Source: Rhynchonema sp. JSB1_4
Taxonomy: Eukaryota > Nematoda > Chromadorea > Monhysterida > Xyalidae
Direction: 5' to 3'
Assembly: GCA_030248065.1 (NCBI GenBank)
Contig: JASAMV010007080.1
Coordinates: 1 to 16,317, forward strand
Length of the DNA: 16,317 bases
Shown: one piece after another, positions 16,161 through 16,317 of the stretch
How positions within the stretch are numbered: the first letter of the stretch is position 1
How the letters are laid out: every line of letters starts with the position of its first letter
Program-made: the position numbers and the translations under genes
Notes under the pieces: generated by a model
The model's input: the letters and a program-made list of their open reading frames with translations, nothing else
What the model was told of the DNA's origin: nothing
Databases searched by the model: none

Positions 16161-16317
16161 ATGTCGTCTGCTCGACCAGCCTCTCAATCCTGGACAGATT
16201 CCGACTCCGGTTCGAGCACCACTACTGGAAGTAGTTCAGAATGGGAAAGCGACAGCGATTGCGAGTGTGATCGCTGTAAGTCCGTGCGCCAAAAGCGACA
16301 AAAGGGAATCAAAGCCA
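16161..16317 (+). CDS. N-terminus of an unknown Ser/acidic-rich protein (cut by the window edge)
   Basis: An ATG frame open for 52 codons to the right edge. The N-terminus is Ser/Thr/Asp/Glu-rich (about 1-32) and so probably disordered and a phosphorylation target. It then has a CECDRC cluster (about 34-39) and a basic stretch (KSVRQKRQKG). The acidic-Ser then Cys/basic order resembles nuclear regulatory or chromatin-associated proteins, but no family can be assigned from this much. It has the same strand as, and similar spacing to, the SET gene. Confidence 0.6.
   Translation, partial: MSSARPASQSWTDSDSGSSTTTGSSSEWESDSDCECDRCKSVRQKRQKGIKA

Noticed and set aside
1..16317. tRNA genes, CRISPR arrays, bacterial operon signals
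   Set aside because: I found no tRNA-like clover-leaf with a GTTCRANYC box outside coding sequence, no spaced direct repeats of CRISPR type, and no Shine-Dalgarno pattern before the ATGs; an AAGGAGG-like run at about 6277 is 55 bases too far upstream.

Overview
The window looks like part of a large double-stranded DNA virus, or a giant virus-derived mobile element integrated in an invertebrate genome. The genes are eukaryote-style: no Shine-Dalgarno sites, mostly monocistronic, separated by 0.2-1 kb of T-rich non-coding DNA with TATA-like and AATAAA signals, and with TACA/TATG microsatellites typical of animal intergenic DNA. The gene content is viral: a bunyavirus-type (phlebovirus-like) class II fusion glycoprotein, a nucleoside kinase, a family of unknown paralogous proteins, a retropepsin-fold protein with an altered active site, and a SET/PR-domain protein. 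I cannot name the host or a known virus family. All major frames are intact, so this copy is young, active or from a free virus.

Layout. 35-2188 (+): Gc-like envelope glycoprotein, open at the left edge and apparently the end of a Gn-Gc style precursor. 3175-4470 (+): unknown protein A. 4902-5661 (-): deoxynucleoside kinase, the only minus-strand gene, best explained with one 70-nt intron just before the P-loop. 6339-7343 (+): unknown protein C. 7657-7887 (+): doubtful small ORF. 8269-9951 (+): unknown protein B with a C-terminal zinc finger. 9952-10979: non-coding, with four 55-bp tandem repeats and an A-rich tract. 10980-12113 (+): unknown protein D with a basic tail. 12347-13012 (+): unknown protein E with an acidic tail. 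13455-14237 (+): retropepsin-like protein. 14238-15109: non-coding, with microsatellite and a 162-bp imperfect palindrome. 15110-15643 (+): SET-domain protein. 16161-end (+): start of a Ser/Asp/Glu-rich protein.

How the parts may fit together (inference). The glycoprotein would give membrane fusion and entry. The kinase would supply dNTP precursors in non-dividing cells. The SET protein could act on host or viral chromatin. A, B and C share a conserved C-terminal core in the same motif order, and so form a lineage-specific protein family; structural (capsid or tegument) or host-interaction roles are both possible and the sequence does not decide. The tandem repeat plus A-rich tract is the best candidate for a cis-acting origin or enhancer. 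Three genes (3175, 12347, 13455) are given at their first ATG rather than at an upstream TTG.
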